Part shown: one piece after another, positions 1 through 5,749 of the stretch
Layout of the letters: each line of letters begins with the position of its first letter
How positions within the stretch are numbered: the first letter of the stretch is position 1
Assembly: GCA_945889545.1 (NCBI GenBank)
Contig: CAMDCC010000132.1
Span: 1-7,947 of the forward strand
From: Bifidobacterium breve
GTDB taxonomy: Bacteria; Actinomycetota; Acidimicrobiia; IMCC26256; PALSA-555
Direction: 5' to 3'
Length of the DNA stretch: 7,947 bases
Position numbers and translations under genes: made by a program
The notes under the pieces: model-generated
Seen by the model: the letters and a program-made list of their open reading frames with translations, nothing else
The model's database searches: none
Told to the model about the DNA's origin: nothing

Positions 1-56
1 GCGATGAACCCCGCGCGATGAACCCCGCGCGATGAACCCCGCGCGATGAACCCCGG
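1..56. repeat. 14-bp tandem repeat, four units, cut by window edge
   Basis: Four head-to-tail copies of GCGATGAACCCCGC fill positions 1-14, 15-28, 29-42 and 43-56. The first three are identical and the fourth ends GG instead of GC. The array may continue left of the window. It lies 22 bp beyond the stop codon of the acyl-CoA dehydrogenase. Each unit junction can fold weakly (GCGCG and CGCGC around an 8-nt loop). On the plus strand each unit carries ATGA, and with a 14-bp period each ATG opens a five-codon ORF that stops inside the ATG of the next unit. No convincing gene starts after the fourth unit on the plus strand: the open frame there is antisense to the dehydrogenase. The function is unknown. 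Confidence 0.9.
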
Positions 57-78
57 GGATGTGCAGGCGGTCAGGCCG

Positions 79-1293
79 TCAGTCGATGTGCATGCCCGAG
101 ATCGCGCGGGCGATGACCAGCCGCTGGATCTCGGAAGTGCCTTCGAAGATCGTGTAGATCTTCGAGTCGCGGTGCCAACGCTCGACCGGGTAGTCGCGGG
201 TGTAGCCGTAGCCGCCGAGGATCTGGATTGCTTCCTCGGTGACGTGCACCGCCACCTCGCCCGCCTTGAGCTTGCTCATCGATCCTTCACCCGACTCGAA
301 CGGCTTCTTCACCGCAGCCATCCAGCAGGCCCGCCACACGAGGAGTCGAGCAGCGTCGATCTCCATCTTCATGTCGGCGAGCTTGAACGCGATCCCCTGG
401 TTCTCGATGATCGGCCGGCCGAACGCCATGCGCTCCTTGGCGTAGTCGAGCGAGAACTCGAAGGCCGCCCGCGCGATCCCCAAGGCTTGCGCACCCACGA
501 GCGGGCGGGTGGCTTCGAACGTGCTCATCGCGGCCTGCGTGCGCGTCTTTTGGCCTTCCTTGGCGCGTGCGATGCGCAGGTCGAGCTTGTCCTTGCCGCC
601 GAGCAGGTTGAGGCCGGGGATGCGACAGTCGTCGAGGATCACCTCGGCGGTGTGACTGGCGCGAATGCCGTGCTTCTTGAACTTCTGACCCTGGCTGATA
701 CCGGGCGTGTCGGGGCCGATCACGAACGCGGCGTGCCCACGACCCTTGAGCTCGGGATCGACGGCCGCGACGATCACATGCACGTCGGCGATGCCGCCGT
801 TGGTAATCCACGTCTTGGTGCCGTTCAGCACCCACTCGTCGGACTTCTCGTCGTAGACGGCGCGCGTGCGCAAGTTCGATACGTCGCTGCCGGCGTCGGG
901 CTCGCTCACAGCAAACGCGCCCAGTCCAATCTTGTCGGGGGTACCGAAGCACTGTGGAAGCCACTCGCCAATCTGTTGCGGCGTGCCGCTGGCGAGGATG
1001 CCGCTCACGGCGAGCGTGCTCCCGAGGATCGAGAGCGTGATCCCGGCGTCGCCCCATGCCAGCTCCTCGCTCGCCAGGGCGAGCATGAGGCCGCCCGGGT
1101 CGGCGACGCACTGCGAGAAGAAGTCGAGGGAGTAGAGACCGACCTTGGCCGCCTCCTCGATGATCGGCCACGGCGTCTCTTCGCGCTCGTCCCACTCCGC
1201 AGCAGCAGGGCGGACGACATCTTCGGCGAAGTCGTGGACCCACTTCTGGACCTGGAGCTGGTCTTCGCTGAGATCGAGACTGAACTCGGCCAT
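79..1293 (-). CDS. Acyl-CoA dehydrogenase family protein
   Basis: This 404-residue FAD-dependent flavoprotein should introduce an alpha,beta double bond into an acyl-CoA, passing electrons to electron-transfer flavoprotein. An alpha-helical N-terminal domain (about 1-122) precedes the family's FAD/substrate signature AVSEPDAGSD (128-137), the beta domain, and a C-terminal helical domain with ERMAFGRPIIENQG (287-300), GGYGYTRDYPVERW (360-373) and FEGTSEIQR (383-391). E384 is the expected catalytic base of the medium- and short-chain enzymes. Relative to classical MCAD there is a basic insert of roughly 15 residues near 232-252. The length is normal for the family. The ATG start follows a strong SD site (GAGGAGG, 6-nt spacer from AGGAGG). 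It appears to be a single-gene unit with its own operator-like palindrome upstream. The family is secure; the substrate (fatty, branched-chain or steroid-derived acyl-CoA) cannot be told from the sequence. Confidence 0.96.
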   Translation of the reverse strand: MAEFSLDLSEDQLQVQKWVHDFAEDVVRPAAAEWDEREETPWPIIEEAAKVGLYSLDFFSQCVADPGGLMLALASEELAWGDAGITLSILGSTLAVSGILASGTPQQIGEWLPQCFGTPDKIGLGAFAVSEPDAGSDVSNLRTRAVYDEKSDEWVLNGTKTWITNGGIADVHVIVAAVDPELKGRGHAAFVIGPDTPGISQGQKFKKHGIRASHTAEVILDDCRIPGLNLLGGKDKLDLRIARAKEGQKTRTQAAMSTFEATRPLVGAQALGIARAAFEFSLDYAKERMAFGRPIIENQGIAFKLADMKMEIDAARLLVWRACWMAAVKKPFESGEGSMSKLKAGEVAVHVTEEAIQILGGYGYTRDYPVERWHRDSKIYTIFEGTSEIQRLVIARAISGMHID

Positions 1294-1298
1294 CGGTG

Positions 1299-1306
1299 CC
1301 CTCCTC
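1299..1306 (-). promoter_or_regulatory. Strong Shine-Dalgarno site of the acyl-CoA dehydrogenase
   Basis: Read on the minus strand, GAGGAGGG is followed by CACCG and the ATG at 1293. It fixes the dehydrogenase start. It is one of only two good SD sites in the window; most other starts have none. Confidence 0.85.
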
Positions 1307-1333
1307 GACGCCGGATCGGGCCGGCCGCCCCTA

Positions 1334-1351
1334 TGTTACTGGTCAGTAACA
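1334..1351. promoter_or_regulatory. Inverted-repeat operator, TetR-type in form
   Basis: TGTTACTGGTCAGTAACA has two exactly complementary 8-bp arms (TGTTACTG and CAGTAACA) around a 2-bp centre. It lies 40-57 bp upstream of the dehydrogenase ATG. On the minus strand its distal arm overlaps a possible -10 box, TAACAT (1338-1333), so a bound dimer would block RNA polymerase. Short palindromes of this size upstream of acyl-CoA dehydrogenase genes are commonly bound by TetR-family repressors that respond to acyl-CoA. No regulator gene is in the window, so the family assignment is inference. The palindrome itself is directly visible. Confidence 0.7.
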
Positions 1352-1361
1352 AGCCTATCTG

Positions 1362-1374
1362 GCCTGCACCAGGC
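1362..1374 (-). terminator. Short hairpin after the Ig-like gene, weak terminator candidate
   Basis: GCCTG and CAGGC pair around a 3-nt loop, about 40 bp past the stop of the Ig-like membrane protein gene. It has no T-run on the minus strand and only a 5-bp stem, so it is at best a weak terminator. The rest of the 120-bp gap (1294-1413) holds the operator and SD site listed separately. Confidence 0.2.
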
Positions 1375-1413
1375 GAGCACGCATCGAGTCCCCGGCCGTC
1401 AGGTTGGTGACAT

Positions 1414-2070
1414 CTAGGGGGTTGAGGTGGTCGTGGTGGGTGGCGCGATTCCCGTGACCACGATCTGCTGCTGGATCTTCTGACCGTTCTGGCCGTTGGC
1501 CGTGAGCAAGTACGTGTGCTGACCGGCCGGGCAGGAGAACGGGAACTGCTGGTTGTCGGTCGGTCCGAAGTTGCCGAACGGCGCGGGCCCATCGATGCTG
1601 ATGGTGACGCTGGAGGTGTTCGTGGTCGCCCACACGAGGTTGATGTTCACGATCCCACCACCCGCGGGACAGTTCACCGGCGACGGATTGATCGTGAACT
1701 GCAAGATCGTCGGCCCCGCGCCCGTGGTGGTCGTGGTGCTCGATGACGTCGACGTCGACGTCGACGTCGAACTAGAAGTCGACGACGTGGACGACGTGGA
1801 CGTGGGCTCCGGCGTGTCGCCACCACCTCCGGCGGCGAGCGCGACCAAGGCGCCGATGATCAGCCCGAGCACCAACACACCACCCGCAATGAACCACAAG
1901 CGGCGAGGGTCGCTCTCGTCGTCGCCGAAGCCGCGACCACCGCCAGAACCACCCCCAGAACCCCCCCCAGAACCCCCGCCACTCTGGGGGTCGGGGCGGG
2001 TGACGGGTGCGGTCGCGTCTGCGCCGTACCCCTGAGCGGGCAGCGTTGCATCGGGATCTTGGATCGACAT
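1414..2070 (-). CDS. Single-pass membrane protein with Gly-rich cytoplasmic tail, Ser/Thr stalk and Ig/PKD-like exterior
   Basis: I do not recognise a named family for this 218-residue protein. Its layout is clear. Residues 1-29 are hydrophilic and 30-45 are a natural (GGGS)n linker. A charged stretch (DDESDPRRLW) precedes one transmembrane helix at about 59-80. A stalk of almost only Ser and Thr (90-116) follows, then a beta-rich domain (about 119-207), then a short Thr-rich tail. C134 and C180 could form one disulfide in an Ig/PKD-like sandwich. The charge pattern (RR just before the helix) places the N-terminus inside and the C-terminal domain outside. The stalk could be O-mannosylated, as in other actinobacteria (inference). 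The gene is divergent from cysQ, with 81 bp between starts. The ATG at 2070 has no SD site; a TANNNT box (TACGGT, 2084-2079) ending 8 nt upstream would suit a leaderless mRNA. Role unknown. Confidence 0.85.
   Translation of the reverse strand: MSIQDPDATLPAQGYGADATAPVTRPDPQSGGGSGGGSGGGSGGGRGFGDDESDPRRLWFIAGGVLVLGLIIGALVALAAGGGGDTPEPTSTSSTSSTSSSTSTSTSTSSSTTTTTGAGPTILQFTINPSPVNCPAGGGIVNINLVWATTNTSSVTISIDGPAPFGNFGPTDNQQFPFSCPAGQHTYLLTANGQNGQKIQQQIVVTGIAPPTTTTSTP
1745..1770. repeat. GACGTC hexamer microsatellite inside the Ser/Thr stalk
   Basis: Four perfect GACGTC copies plus two bases occur in a row. The hexamer is its own reverse complement. On the coding (minus) strand it reads alternating TCG and ACG codons, giving the Ser-Thr-Ser-Thr part of the stalk. 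Gain or loss of one unit adds or removes two residues without shifting the frame. Confidence 0.9.
1936..1983 (-). repeat. 12-bp repeats encoding (SGGG)4
   Basis: Four near-identical 12-bp units code for residues 30-45 (four SGGG units) of the Ig-like membrane protein, giving a long G-run on the minus strand. It is a flexible linker between the N-terminal tail and the transmembrane helix. The runs of up to eight G make it prone to slippage and to sequencing error. A one-base slip would break the frame. Confidence 0.85.
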
Positions 2071-2151
2071 GGGCCAGGACCGTAGTGGAGAGACACCGCT
2101 CCATGGAGTGGAACGGGGTACGAGCCGGAGTCATGCATACTGCCCCGCACG
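2071..2151. promoter_or_regulatory. Divergent promoter region with a 16-bp imperfect palindrome
   Basis: This 81-bp gap separates the starts of the Ig-like protein (minus) and cysQ (plus), so both promoters must lie here unless the genes are transcribed from further away. An exact palindrome CTCCATGGAG (2099-2108) extends to 16 bp (2096-2111) with one mismatched pair and sits near the middle, where it could serve as a shared operator. Possible -10 boxes are TACGGT (2084-2079, minus) and CATACT (2136-2141, plus), 8 and 10 nt from their start codons. Neither start has an SD site, so leaderless transcripts are plausible. No clear -35 box is seen. These assignments are tentative. Confidence 0.4.
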
Positions 2152-2934
2152 ATGAGCGATCACGACGACGCCGCTCGCTACGCCGCCGCAGCCGGCGCGG
2201 TTCTCTTGGATCTCCGCGCGCGCTCAGAAGCCGAGGGAAGCAAGCTTGGAAGCGCGCTCGGCGACGCGGGCGACGCCGATGCCAACCGACGCCTGCTCGA
2301 GCTGCTCCACGCCGAGCATCCCGACGACGCCGTGCTCTCGGAGGAGTCGGCCGACGATCCCCGGCGTCTCGAAGCCGACCGCGTCTGGATCGTGGATCCA
2401 CTCGACGGCACACGCGAGTTCACCGAAGCCGGCCGCACCGACTGGGCCGTGCACGTGGCGCTGTGGGAACGGAATGGGGGTTCAGGTGGGGTTGATGGAT
2501 CTGAAGTGCCGGGATTGACTGCGGGGGCGGTTGCACTCCCAGCCCAAGCACTCGTGCTCTCGACGGCTGAACCGCCGGTTGTCCCGGACAATGGCGGACG
2601 TCAGCTCCGCATCGTCGTGAGCCGCACACGTCCACCCCCCGCCGCACGTCGCGTGGCCGCGGCACTCGACGGCGAGCTCGTACCCATGGGCTCGGCCGGC
2701 GCGAAGACCATGGCCGTCGTCACCGGCGACGTCGACGCGTACGTACATTCGGGCGGGCAGTACGAGTGGGACTCCGCCGCGCCGGTCGCGGTCGCAGCTG
2801 CCGCCGGACTGCATGTGTCGCGACTCGACGGATCACCGCTCGAGTACAACCAGGCCGACCCGTGGCTCCCCGATCTGATCGTGTGTCGCCGCGACCTGGC
2901 CGATGCCATTGTCGCGGCAGCACGCTCTTCCTGA
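2152..2934 (+). CDS. cysQ: 3'(2'),5'-bisphosphate nucleotidase CysQ (inositol monophosphatase superfamily)
   Basis: CysQ is a cytoplasmic Mg2+-dependent phosphatase that removes the 3'-phosphate from PAP (to AMP) and PAPS (to APS), so it controls sulfate assimilation by-products. In the 260 residues one sees LSEES (62-66, metal ligand E64 or E65), WIVDPLDGTREF (79-90, metal ligands D82 and D85) and YEWDSAAPVAVA (204-215, metal ligand D207), followed by RLDGSPLEYNQ. The overall pattern, including LGDAGDADAN (36-45) in the N-terminal helix and SAGAKTMAV, closely recalls M. tuberculosis CysQ (Rv2131c, from memory). A Gly-rich surface loop (about 109-120) uses codons less GC-rich than its surroundings. 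The start is ATG without an SD site. Its stop is only 2 bp from the stop of the convergent degV-like gene. The family is firm; activity on PAP rather than other inositol-phosphatase substrates is inferred from similarity. Confidence 0.93.
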   Translation: MSDHDDAARYAAAAGAVLLDLRARSEAEGSKLGSALGDAGDADANRRLLELLHAEHPDDAVLSEESADDPRRLEADRVWIVDPLDGTREFTEAGRTDWAVHVALWERNGGSGGVDGSEVPGLTAGAVALPAQALVLSTAEPPVVPDNGGRQLRIVVSRTRPPPAARRVAAALDGELVPMGSAGAKTMAVVTGDVDAYVHSGGQYEWDSAAPVAVAAAAGLHVSRLDGSPLEYNQADPWLPDLIVCRRDLADAIVAAARSS

Positions 2935-2936
2935 TC

Positions 2937-3779
2937 TCACAACACCTCTTCCCACCACCACGCGAGGCCGGCGAGATCGGGGCCGGTGTGGACGACCATC
3001 ACGGGGCCAAACTCGCCAACGAATGCCGTGGTCGGATGCTCGACTGCCGATACCCGGTCGAGCAGCTCCACCGCGGTAGCGGGCGCCAGCGCGTGCAGCG
3101 CCGCGACATGGAGTCGCGCACCCCGGACCTGTGCAGCCTGGCCGCGCGAGCGGTGCACGAGGGCAACGATCCGGTCGAGCGCAGCATCCCTGCTCAACGC
3201 CGGCCGCAAGCGCCGAACCAAGCCGGCACGAAACTCGAAGAGCGGGTTGATCCCGAGTCGACGGCCGGCCCACCCGGCGACCGCGGGAACCCGACCGCTG
3301 CGCACGAGATGGTCGAGCGTGCCCACCGAAGCAACGAGCCGAACCCGTGCGATCACCGCGCGAGCGCGAGCTTCGACCTCCTCGAGCGAAGCGCCGCGCC
3401 GTGCGGCCTCGGCTGCAGCGAGCACGACCAAGGCTTCAGCTCCGCCGGCGGCTTGCGTGTCGACGACACGAACCGGTCCACCCACCGCCTGCGCGGCGAC
3501 GACCGCGGCTTGATAGGTCGCGCTCATCGACGACGCGATCGTGAGCACCACCACACCATCCGTACCAGCGCGCTCCTTGATCGCGCGCTCGAACTCCCCC
3601 GGTGTGGGTGCCGACGTGGTCACCTGCGGCTGCGCAACGAGCTCGTCGAGCGATCGCGCGCCCTCTGGCTCCGGCACGCCTTGGACGGTGAGCCACATGG
3701 GCACCACGGTGATGTTGGAACGCGCCGCTAGGTTCACCGGAAGTGCCGCAGCGCTGTCGGTGATGATCGCGACGCTCAC
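2937..3779 (-). CDS. DegV family fatty-acid-binding protein (FakB-like)
   Basis: DegV/FakB proteins bind a fatty acid and, where the kinase FakA is present, present its carboxylate for phosphorylation to acyl-phosphate. The 280 residues show the family order: IITDSAAALP (5-14), TTSAPTPGEF (54-63, the Ser that contacts the carboxylate), IASSMSATYQAA (81-92), VVDTQAAGGAE (105-115), GTLDHLVRSGRV (153-164), LGINPLFEF (175-183) and the C-terminal HTGPDLAGLAWW (264-275). The length is typical. I chose GTG at 3779: it overlaps the MFS stop as GTGA and gives the canonical N-terminus. A longer reading from 3932 would add 51 Arg-rich residues that are only the MFS gene in another frame. There is no SD site, so translation is probably coupled to the MFS gene. 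No FakA-like kinase gene is in the window. The ligand is unknown. Confidence 0.92.
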   Translation of the reverse strand: MSVAIITDSAAALPVNLAARSNITVVPMWLTVQGVPEPEGARSLDELVAQPQVTTSAPTPGEFERAIKERAGTDGVVVLTIASSMSATYQAAVVAAQAVGGPVRVVDTQAAGGAEALVVLAAAEAARRGASLEEVEARARAVIARVRLVASVGTLDHLVRSGRVPAVAGWAGRRLGINPLFEFRAGLVRRLRPALSRDAALDRIVALVHRSRGQAAQVRGARLHVAALHALAPATAVELLDRVSAVEHPTTAFVGEFGPVMVVHTGPDLAGLAWWWEEVL

Positions 3780-5059
3780 GTACTTGCATTCTGTTCGATC
3801 GGCGTCGCGTCCGCAGGAGGAGATATCCGGACGAGCCCGGATACCAGCAGCACGAGCAGCCCTGACGCGAGGAGCACGACGCGTGCCGGTTCGAGCACAC
3901 CGACCACGGGCCAGTGCAGGTCGCGCAGCCACCCCGAGTCGTGGAGCAGGTCACCGGCGAGCCCGGCGACGATCGCCGCGACTCCAAGTCCGAACCGGAT
4001 CACCACGTGGAATGCCGCGAACGCAAGCACACGCTCGTTGCCATCCAGGCACGACTGGAGCGCACCCATGCCACTCGCCAGCGTGAACGCTGCTGCCGCA
4101 CCGAACGCAACAGCACCGACGTCGGCCAGCGCTACCGATGCGGCGATGCTGAACGCCGCCACGATGGCGCCGATCGCGGCCACTCCGATGCGGGTCTCGC
4201 GCAGCGGGTCGCGTGCTCGCCGGATGTGCAGCAGACCGAGGCCACCAGCCGCACCCACTCCGAACAACGCGATCAACACACCGAACTCAGCCTGCGATGC
4301 GTCGAGCACGTCCTGAACGAAGACGATGCCGATAGAAAAGAGCGCCCCGAGCCCGAGGGCGACCGCGGCTGCCGCCGGCATCACCGCCCGCACGAGTGGG
4401 AGGCGGAATGCGGCCAGGAATCGCACGTCCTCGTCGGGCGAACCCGACCCACCTCTCGATGAGCCGGACGGCTGGGACAGCATCGTGAGCCGCGCGATGA
4501 ACGCGAACGAGATGAGGAATGTGAGGGCGTCGATCCAGAAGACCAGCGCGAGCGGACGGTCGAAGAGATCCACGAACGGCAACGTCGCGACCGCAGCGAA
4601 CGCAGCCGCGCCGAGCGGGATGGTGCCGTACGACGATCCGAGCACCAGCCCGTTGGCCACGGGAAGGTCGTCGCGCTCGACCAGTTCGGGGATGGACGCG
4701 TCGCGTGCTGGAAGAAACACCAGACCTGCAAGCTCGAGCAGGATCGCACCTGCGTACACCCACCAGATCTCACGTACGAGAGGAACGCCGGCCACGATCA
4801 CCGCGCGGGCGGCATCCATCGCCAACATCGTCCGCCGCCGATCCCAGGTGCGCACCGCTCGCGCCGCGAGTGGGCCGCCAAGCGCGGCGGGCAAGAGACG
4901 CAGGGTCAAGATCCCGCCCACGGCCGTGGGCGACCCGGTCAGCTCGAGCGCGAGCGCCATGAATGCGATCGTGCCCATCCAGTCGCCCAACCCCGAGACC
5001 GCCTGACCCACGAGAAGATCGCGGAAGCCTCCGCGCCGAACGAGGGTGGCGACACTCAT
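3776..5059 (-). CDS. Major facilitator superfamily exporter (MFS_3/EntS-like)
   Basis: This is a 427-residue integral membrane protein with about 10-12 hydrophobic helices, probably a proton-driven exporter. GGPLAARAVRTWDRRR (61-76), followed by LAMDAARA (79-86), is the loop 2-3 motif A region, with the usual acidic Asp replaced by Arg-Thr-Trp. PARDASIPELVERDDLPVAN (117-136) is typical of the MFS_3 branch (EntS, macrolide exporter and related proteins). A hydrophilic central loop (195-212) divides the halves. The ATG at 5059 is the last of four tandem ATGA copies and lacks an SD site. It lies 47 bp past the plsY-like stop and is probably translated by reinitiation. Its TGA overlaps the degV-like GTG. 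The substrate is unknown; a lipid, fatty acid or drug would suit the neighbours, but that is speculation. Confidence 0.88.
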   Translation of the reverse strand: MSVATLVRRGGFRDLLVGQAVSGLGDWMGTIAFMALALELTGSPTAVGGILTLRLLPAALGGPLAARAVRTWDRRRTMLAMDAARAVIVAGVPLVREIWWVYAGAILLELAGLVFLPARDASIPELVERDDLPVANGLVLGSSYGTIPLGAAAFAAVATLPFVDLFDRPLALVFWIDALTFLISFAFIARLTMLSQPSGSSRGGSGSPDEDVRFLAAFRLPLVRAVMPAAAAVALGLGALFSIGIVFVQDVLDASQAEFGVLIALFGVGAAGGLGLLHIRRARDPLRETRIGVAAIGAIVAAFSIAASVALADVGAVAFGAAAAFTLASGMGALQSCLDGNERVLAFAAFHVVIRFGLGVAAIVAGLAGDLLHDSGWLRDLHWPVVGVLEPARVVLLASGLLVLLVSGLVRISPPADATPIEQNAST

Positions 5060-5122
5060 GGGATGGACTGGCTCATGGGATGGACTGGCTCATGGGGTGG
5101 GGGTGCTCATGGGGTCGGAGTG
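5055..5122 (-). repeat. Four 17-bp tandem units spanning the plsY-like/MFS junction
   Basis: The units occupy 5055-5071, 5072-5088, 5089-5105 and 5106-5122. The first two (next to the MFS gene) are identical. The third differs from the second at five positions and the fourth differs from the third at two. The fourth contains the end of the plsY-like gene and the first contains the MFS start codon. On the minus strand each unit contains CCCATGAG, an ATGA of the kind seen where a stop and a start overlap. The gradient suggests stepwise duplication of an original 4-bp stop/start overlap, with the copy nearest the MFS gene the most recent. Confidence 0.92.
5056..5110 (-). other. Chain of three overlapping six-codon ORFs leading into the MFS start
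   Basis: The plsY-like stop TGA (5109-5107) overlaps an ATG at 5110. That ATG encodes MSTPTP and stops at 5092-5090, overlapping an ATG at 5093. The second encodes MSQSIP and stops at 5075-5073, overlapping an ATG at 5076. The third again encodes MSQSIP and stops at 5058-5056, overlapping the MFS ATG at 5059. All links are ATGA. No SD sequence precedes any of them, so the run could pass terminating ribosomes stepwise to the MFS gene. The ORF arithmetic is certain; translation of the peptides is not shown. Confidence 0.5.
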
Positions 5123-5724
5123 GTTGGATCGCGATCGAACAGGAGCCGACGCACATATGGCCGCGCGCCGGGTTCCGTCGGGGGCGAGTTGGCGAGCATG
5201 CGCTTCACCAACATCGGGACCGCCACGACGGCACCCACGACCGCGCCGTGCCCACCGTGCGTGATCGCGAGCACAGGCACGAGCGCCACTTCACCGAAGA
5301 AGCCGCCGAGCCCGGTCTCACGGAATGCCTTCCCGAGCACGAGGCTGCCGAGGAGCAAGGGAACACCGGGCCATGCGGTCACCGCGAGCGCGCCGAGCGC
5401 CGGCGCGACGCCGCGACCACCCATGCCGCCGAGGTACGGCGACCAGTTGTGTCCGACGACTGCGACCCCACCTGCAAGCGCGGCGAGGAGCCAGCGGTCA
5501 CCCGCGAGCAACGGACCGAGCGCGCCCTTCGTCATATCGAGGATCCCGGACATCGCGAGCGGCCAGAACCCGGCGACCCGGTAGATCGAAGTACCCGACA
5601 CCGTCCCGTACGGCGTGTCCCGAAGATCGATTCCCTTGACGCGCTGCGCGACGAGGTTCGAGAACGGAATTGCGCCAACGAAGAACGCGACCAGCAGCAC
5701 CCCCGTCTCCGCCACGGAAGTCAT
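5107..5724 (-). CDS. PlsY-like glycerol-3-phosphate acyltransferase family protein, active site divergent
   Basis: PlsY is the membrane enzyme that transfers an acyl chain from acyl-phosphate to glycerol-3-phosphate. This 205-residue protein has PlsY's size, several hydrophobic segments and recognisable landmarks: GAIPFSNLVAQR (17-28), GIDLR (31-35), ILDMTKGALGPLLAG (61-75), and GHNWSPYLGGMGGRGVAPAL (91-110), matching the glycine-rich block (usually GGKGVAT). The block usually reading GSGNxGAxNxxR is TPYGTVSGTSIYR (37-49), so its Ser and both Asn are replaced while R49 remains. The RYVSL-type block reads RETGL (135-139), with Gly in place of Ser. It may have a different acyl acceptor or be inactive. 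Hydrophilic residues 178-205 form a C-terminal tail. The start ATG has no SD site. It lies 47 bp past the secreted-protein gene, and its stop lies in the 17-bp tandem array. Confidence 0.78.
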   Translation of the reverse strand: MTSVAETGVLLVAFFVGAIPFSNLVAQRVKGIDLRDTPYGTVSGTSIYRVAGFWPLAMSGILDMTKGALGPLLAGDRWLLAALAGGVAVVGHNWSPYLGGMGGRGVAPALGALAVTAWPGVPLLLGSLVLGKAFRETGLGGFFGEVALVPVLAITHGGHGAVVGAVVAVPMLVKRMLANSPPTEPGARPYVRRLLFDRDPTTPTP

Positions 5725-5749
5725 TCTGCCCGGACTGGGCGGTGCGTAT

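Noticed and set aside
1..56. The 14-bp array as a CRISPR array
   Set aside because: The units abut directly with no spacers and are far shorter than CRISPR repeats.
1362..1374. The hairpin as a confident intrinsic terminator
   Set aside because: It has a short stem and no following T-run on the minus strand, so it was kept only as a low-confidence feature.
46..1410. A 454-codon plus-strand open frame beginning at the fourth ATG of the left tandem array
   Set aside because: It lies wholly antisense to the clear acyl-CoA dehydrogenase, is rich in Arg, His, Asp and Glu as expected for a GC-rich shadow frame, and has no recognisable domain or SD site.
1553..2035. Plus-strand frame with Val-Asp and Pro-Glu repeats opposite the Ig-like gene
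   Set aside because: The repeats are the mirror of the Ser/Thr stalk and GGGS linker codons, and the minus frame has a coherent tail-helix-stalk-domain layout.
3780..3932. N-terminal extension of the DegV-like protein from an upstream ATG at 3932
   Set aside because: The 51 added residues are Arg/Ala-rich out-of-frame reading of the MFS gene. The GTG at 3779 overlaps the MFS stop and gives the canonical family N-terminus.
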